Origin: Epithemia pelagica
Taxonomy: Eukaryota; Bacillariophyta; Bacillariophyceae; Surirellales; Surirellaceae
Reading direction: 5' to 3'
NCBI GenBank assembly: GCA_946965045.2
Contig: OX337229.1
Location: forward strand, 4,898,001-4,962,000
DNA length: 64,000 bases
Part shown: positions 61,805 to 64,000 of the stretch, in pieces
How the letters are laid out: each line of letters opens with the position of its first letter
Numbering within the stretch: the first letter of the stretch is position 1
Made by a program: the position numbers and the translations under genes
The notes under the pieces: generated by a model
Databases searched by the model: none
Seen by the model: the letters and a program-made list of their open reading frames with translations, nothing else
What the model was told of the DNA's origin: nothing

Positions 61805-62291
61805 GTCCGATCCAGATATTTTCACTAACTATATACCTAGCTATGCAGGTAGTTCGTCTCACATTTTTATTTTACAGTAGAATTTTATTGTAGAGCCGGG
61901 AAGTAGTGATCGTGCGAATCGCGCGACATCATGGGTGAACCGCGAAAGGAACATTATGTCCCTGCGACATCCCATCTCATAATAAAACCGGGCGGTAGTC
62001 ACTACCTACATATCTAGATATAAAGTAAGCAGATTACTCCCCTGTGATTTCTCATTCCTTCCTCGTCGGGCGCCCGGCTTGTCGGGAGAATGACTCGACG
62101 GGCATATGTCTTGTCGGGCATGCGCCCTCCTCGAACATATGCCCTTCTCCTCATTCTACCCTACGCGCCGGGCGACCCTCTTCTAAAGGAATGAATCACC
62201 GTGAAGTAGTCTTACTACCTTCCCAGGCCATTGTACAAGCTTAGCTTTCTCATCCTTTCGTCATGGCTCAGAGTCTTGGGTCTGATAAACC
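61805..62291. other. Copia-1 5' leader with palindromes
   Basis: These 487 bp lie between the MITE and the 5' terminal repeat. It contains the large palindrome at 62044-62201 and CTACCTACATATCTAG-type words. No ORF is supported. Confidence 0.6.
62044..62201. repeat. 158-bp imperfect palindrome (foldback)
   Basis: The outer arms GTGATTTCTCATTCCTT and AAAGGAATGAATCAC, the middle arms GTCGGGCGCCCGG and CGCCGGGCGAC, and the inner arms CGACGGGCATATG and CATATGCCC pair around a 27-bp loop (62109-62135). It is either a small foldback MITE or structured retrotransposon leader RNA. Confidence 0.75.
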
Positions 62292-62402
62292 AAAGATCGG
62301 TCATGTAAAAGACTCGTAATCATAAAGAGTGACTATTAGGATCCTCTAACCTAGAGGTCTATGTCTCGCTAAATCCTCGCTCACAAACGCGACCATTTCT
62401 CG
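62292..62402 (-). repeat. Putative 5' terminal repeat (LTR) of copia-1
   Basis: It is 111 bp, paired with 46525-46635 in the same orientation, followed outward by the CTTTC duplication and inward by a TGG-starting primer-site-like sequence. Confidence 0.75.
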
Positions 62403-62407
62403 CTTTC

Positions 62408-62788
62408 GTGACTGAGAGCGCACATAGAGGGTCGCCCCGAAAATTTGTTTCCAACGCCAACACAACGATCTCAATTCCCAGTCTCGCGGCATTTTCATTC
62501 GCGTAGGGGCTACTCACAAATCTTTTGATCCAACGGCAACATCGAGATTTCATAGACACACATAGACGCATTAGACACGTGTATGATTTTGTGGGTGGAG
62601 AATTGCTCCGACACAACACGAAGTGAGAAGTGAGATTCCGCCATAGGATCATTGCCAAGAAGGAGAAAAGCTGAGGAGAATTGAAGCTCAAATCGAAGAC
62701 TGACTGGTGAATCCTTTCAGCTGCAGTGAATCTTGTCGATCGTTTCATTGGCTTTCGTCGTCATTTTCGGGTCTATTTCGCATTCATC
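62408..62788 (+). other. Promoter and leader of the calcium ATPase gene
   Basis: These 381 bp lie between the copia-1 insertion and the ATG at 62789. Several short ORFs on both strands show no recognisable product. The insertion sits close upstream of the gene and could affect its expression. Confidence 0.5.
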
Positions 62789-64000
62789 ATGTTTCGCAGT
62801 TCACGGAAAAACAGTGAAAAGAGCTACTCACGCTCGGAAAGCGGCATGAGTGTCTCCTCGGCGGAGCTAGAAGAACAGAATCAACGCATCGCTTCTAAAG
62901 CCAAGTCGATTCTTGATCTGTGCGAGTCTGTGAACCAAGCCCAAGCTACGTCATCGAACATCACGGCCTTGAAGAATGCCGGTGGAACGGCAGGAATTGC
63001 CAAGGCACTCATTTCGGATATTTCTCGGGGTATTGAATTGGGATCCTTGGAGATGCGTAGGGAACATCTTGGAGAAAATAGTTTGCCCTCATCGCCGCGA
63101 AAGTCCTTCTTTGAACTTTTTGTCGACACCTTTGACGATGCCACCTTGCAGATTTTGATTGTTTCGGCATTCGTCAGTCTCGCGATTGGCATGTACGACG
63201 ATCCAACCGCAGGTTATGTCGAAGGGTGTGCCATTTTGGCAGCTTGCTTTGTGGTCAGTCTCGTTACCGCAGCCAATGACTATCAGAAGGAATCACAATT
63301 TCGTGAGCTATCTGCCGCCCATGACGAGTCCGTCGATGTCGTCGTCCGACGTGGGGGTGCCTATTGGCAGATTCCGGTCACTGAAATTGTGGTGGGTGAC
63401 ATTGTCTGTGTGGAAACGGGTGATGCGATTCCCTGCGACGGTATTGTGGTAGCATCGGATAGCCTTCAAGTCGACGAATCAGCCTTGACAGGAGAACCTG
63501 TCGATATGGATAAAGACCCTGAGAACGACCCCTTTATGCTGAGTGGGTGCACTGTTGTTGCTGGTACTTGCCAGTTCTTGGCTATTGCTGTCGGCAAACA
63601 TTCTCAGTGGGGAATCATCAAATCCAAATTGGAAAAGGAACAAGCTCAAACACCCCTTCAAGAGAAGCTCGACGATATGGCCGCCATGATTGGATATGTC
63701 GGTATGGCTGCTGCTGGAGCTACCTTTATTGCCTTGATGAGTATTAAGATCTTCTTGAACCCTGCCGAGTTTGCCGATACAACGCTTTTCAACTTTACGC
63801 TTGAGGCCTTTATCATTGGTGTCACCATTGTCGTGGTTGCAGTTCCTGAAGGCTTGCCGTTGGCTGTAACCATTTCGCTCGCATTCTCAACCAAGAAAAT
63901 GTTGGCAGATCAGAACTTGATTCGACATTTGGCCGCTTGTGAAACAATGGGAAATGCCACGAATATTTGTTCCGACAAAACGGGTACACTCACGGAGAAT
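62789..64000 (+). CDS. Type IIB P-type calcium ATPase (PMCA/ACA-like), 5' part
   Basis: The first 404 codons run off the right edge with no stop. After a Ser-rich N-terminus come TM1 (LQILIVSAFVSLAIGMYDD) and TM2 (CAILAACFVVSLVTAANDY). The actuator domain has VGDIVCVETGDAIPCDGIVV and SALTGEP (the TGE loop), followed by TM3 (MIGYVGMAAAGATFIALMSI). TM4 carries PEGLP (IVVVAVPEGLPLAVTISLAF), and the last eleven residues CSDKTGTLTEN hold the phosphorylated Asp. PEGLP plus the ETMGNATNICSDKTGT context marks Ca2+ pumps of plasma-membrane type (PMCA/ACA). The N-terminus has no clear calmodulin site. It exports Ca2+ from the cytosol. Confidence 0.95.
   Translation, partial: MFRSSRKNSEKSYSRSESGMSVSSAELEEQNQRIASKAKSILDLCESVNQAQATSSNITALKNAGGTAGIAKALISDISRGIELGSLEMRREHLGENSLPSSPRKSFFELFVDTFDDATLQILIVSAFVSLAIGMYDDPTAGYVEGCAILAACFVVSLVTAANDYQKESQFRELSAAHDESVDVVVRRGGAYWQIPVTEIVVGDIVCVETGDAIPCDGIVVASDSLQVDESALTGEPVDMDKDPENDPFMLSGCTVVAGTCQFLAIAVGKHSQWGIIKSKLEKEQAQTPLQEKLDDMAAMIGYVGMAAAGATFIALMSIKIFLNPAEFADTTLFNFTLEAFIIGVTIVVVAVPEGLPLAVTISLAFSTKKMLADQNLIRHLAACETMGNATNICSDKTGTLTEN

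Larger units (their letters stand above)
46525..62402 (-). mobile_element. Older Ty1/copia element (copia-1), carrying nested insertions
   Basis: This 15.9-kb unit is flanked by a 5-bp duplication CTTTC (46520-46524 and 62403-62407). Just inside lie 111-bp direct repeats that differ at about two sites and act as LTRs, although they do not start TG and end CA. Next to the right repeat, on the minus strand, TGGTTTATCAGACCC (from 62292 down) looks like a primer-binding site. Next to the left repeat GCGAGGGGAC looks like a polypurine tract. The minus-strand coding order is gag (60642-60183 plus 51798-50772), protease, integrase, reverse transcriptase, RNase H. Copia-2 is inserted in gag; a MITE and a palindrome lie in the 5' leader. 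Confidence 0.8.

Overview
The window reads as nuclear DNA of a photosynthetic stramenopile, most likely a diatom. Three things point there. Genes have short GT-AG introns (about 70-240 nt). Several proteins carry a bipartite plastid presequence, meaning an ER signal peptide followed by a phenylalanine at the cleavage point (for example C|SFVNP at 276, ASFG at 20254). The retrotransposon load is CoDi-like Ty1/copia and Ty3/gypsy. No tRNA, rRNA or CRISPR array was recognised.

Region 1 (1-28 kb) is a dense housekeeping block. It holds a predicted thylakoid-lumen protein, three bestrophin-family channel genes in about 12 kb, a plastid-targeted MsrB head-to-head with a mitochondrial RsmH/METTL15, a PPR-tRNA(m7G) methyltransferase fusion, a VPS9-domain Rab5 GEF head-to-head with the GPI mannosyltransferase PIG-M, a CGL160/AtpI-like plastid protein, a glutathionyl-hydroquinone reductase, a heavy-metal-associated-domain protein, a THEM6-like thioesterase and a CHCHD2/10-like twin-CX9C protein whose first coding exon is six bases.

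Region 2 (28.4-38.5 kb) is mobile. It has a near-intact Ty3/gypsy element with 213-bp LTRs and an AGCAG target duplication, a PiggyBac-type transposase gene, a small Cys-containing protein of unknown function and a 19-bp minisatellite.

Region 3 (38.8-46.4 kb) returns to housekeeping: a cytochrome b561, mitochondrial ATP synthase beta and delta (bacterial epsilon) genes arranged head-to-head, an ATG16-like coiled-coil/WD40 protein and a SMARCD/BAF60-type SWIB protein.

Region 4 (46.5-62.4 kb) is one nested transposon complex. An older, frameshifted Ty1/copia element is bounded by 111-bp direct repeats and a CTTTC duplication. Its gag is interrupted by a younger copia element whose two 783-bp LTRs look identical and whose 1895-codon gag-pol is intact, with an extra 259-codon ORF between 5' LTR and gag. 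The older element's leader also holds an 803-bp Harbinger-like MITE and a 158-bp palindrome.

The window ends inside a type IIB calcium ATPase gene.

Gene models with introns were built by eye from splice sites, frame continuity and family conservation. Start codons were moved to the first supported ATG.
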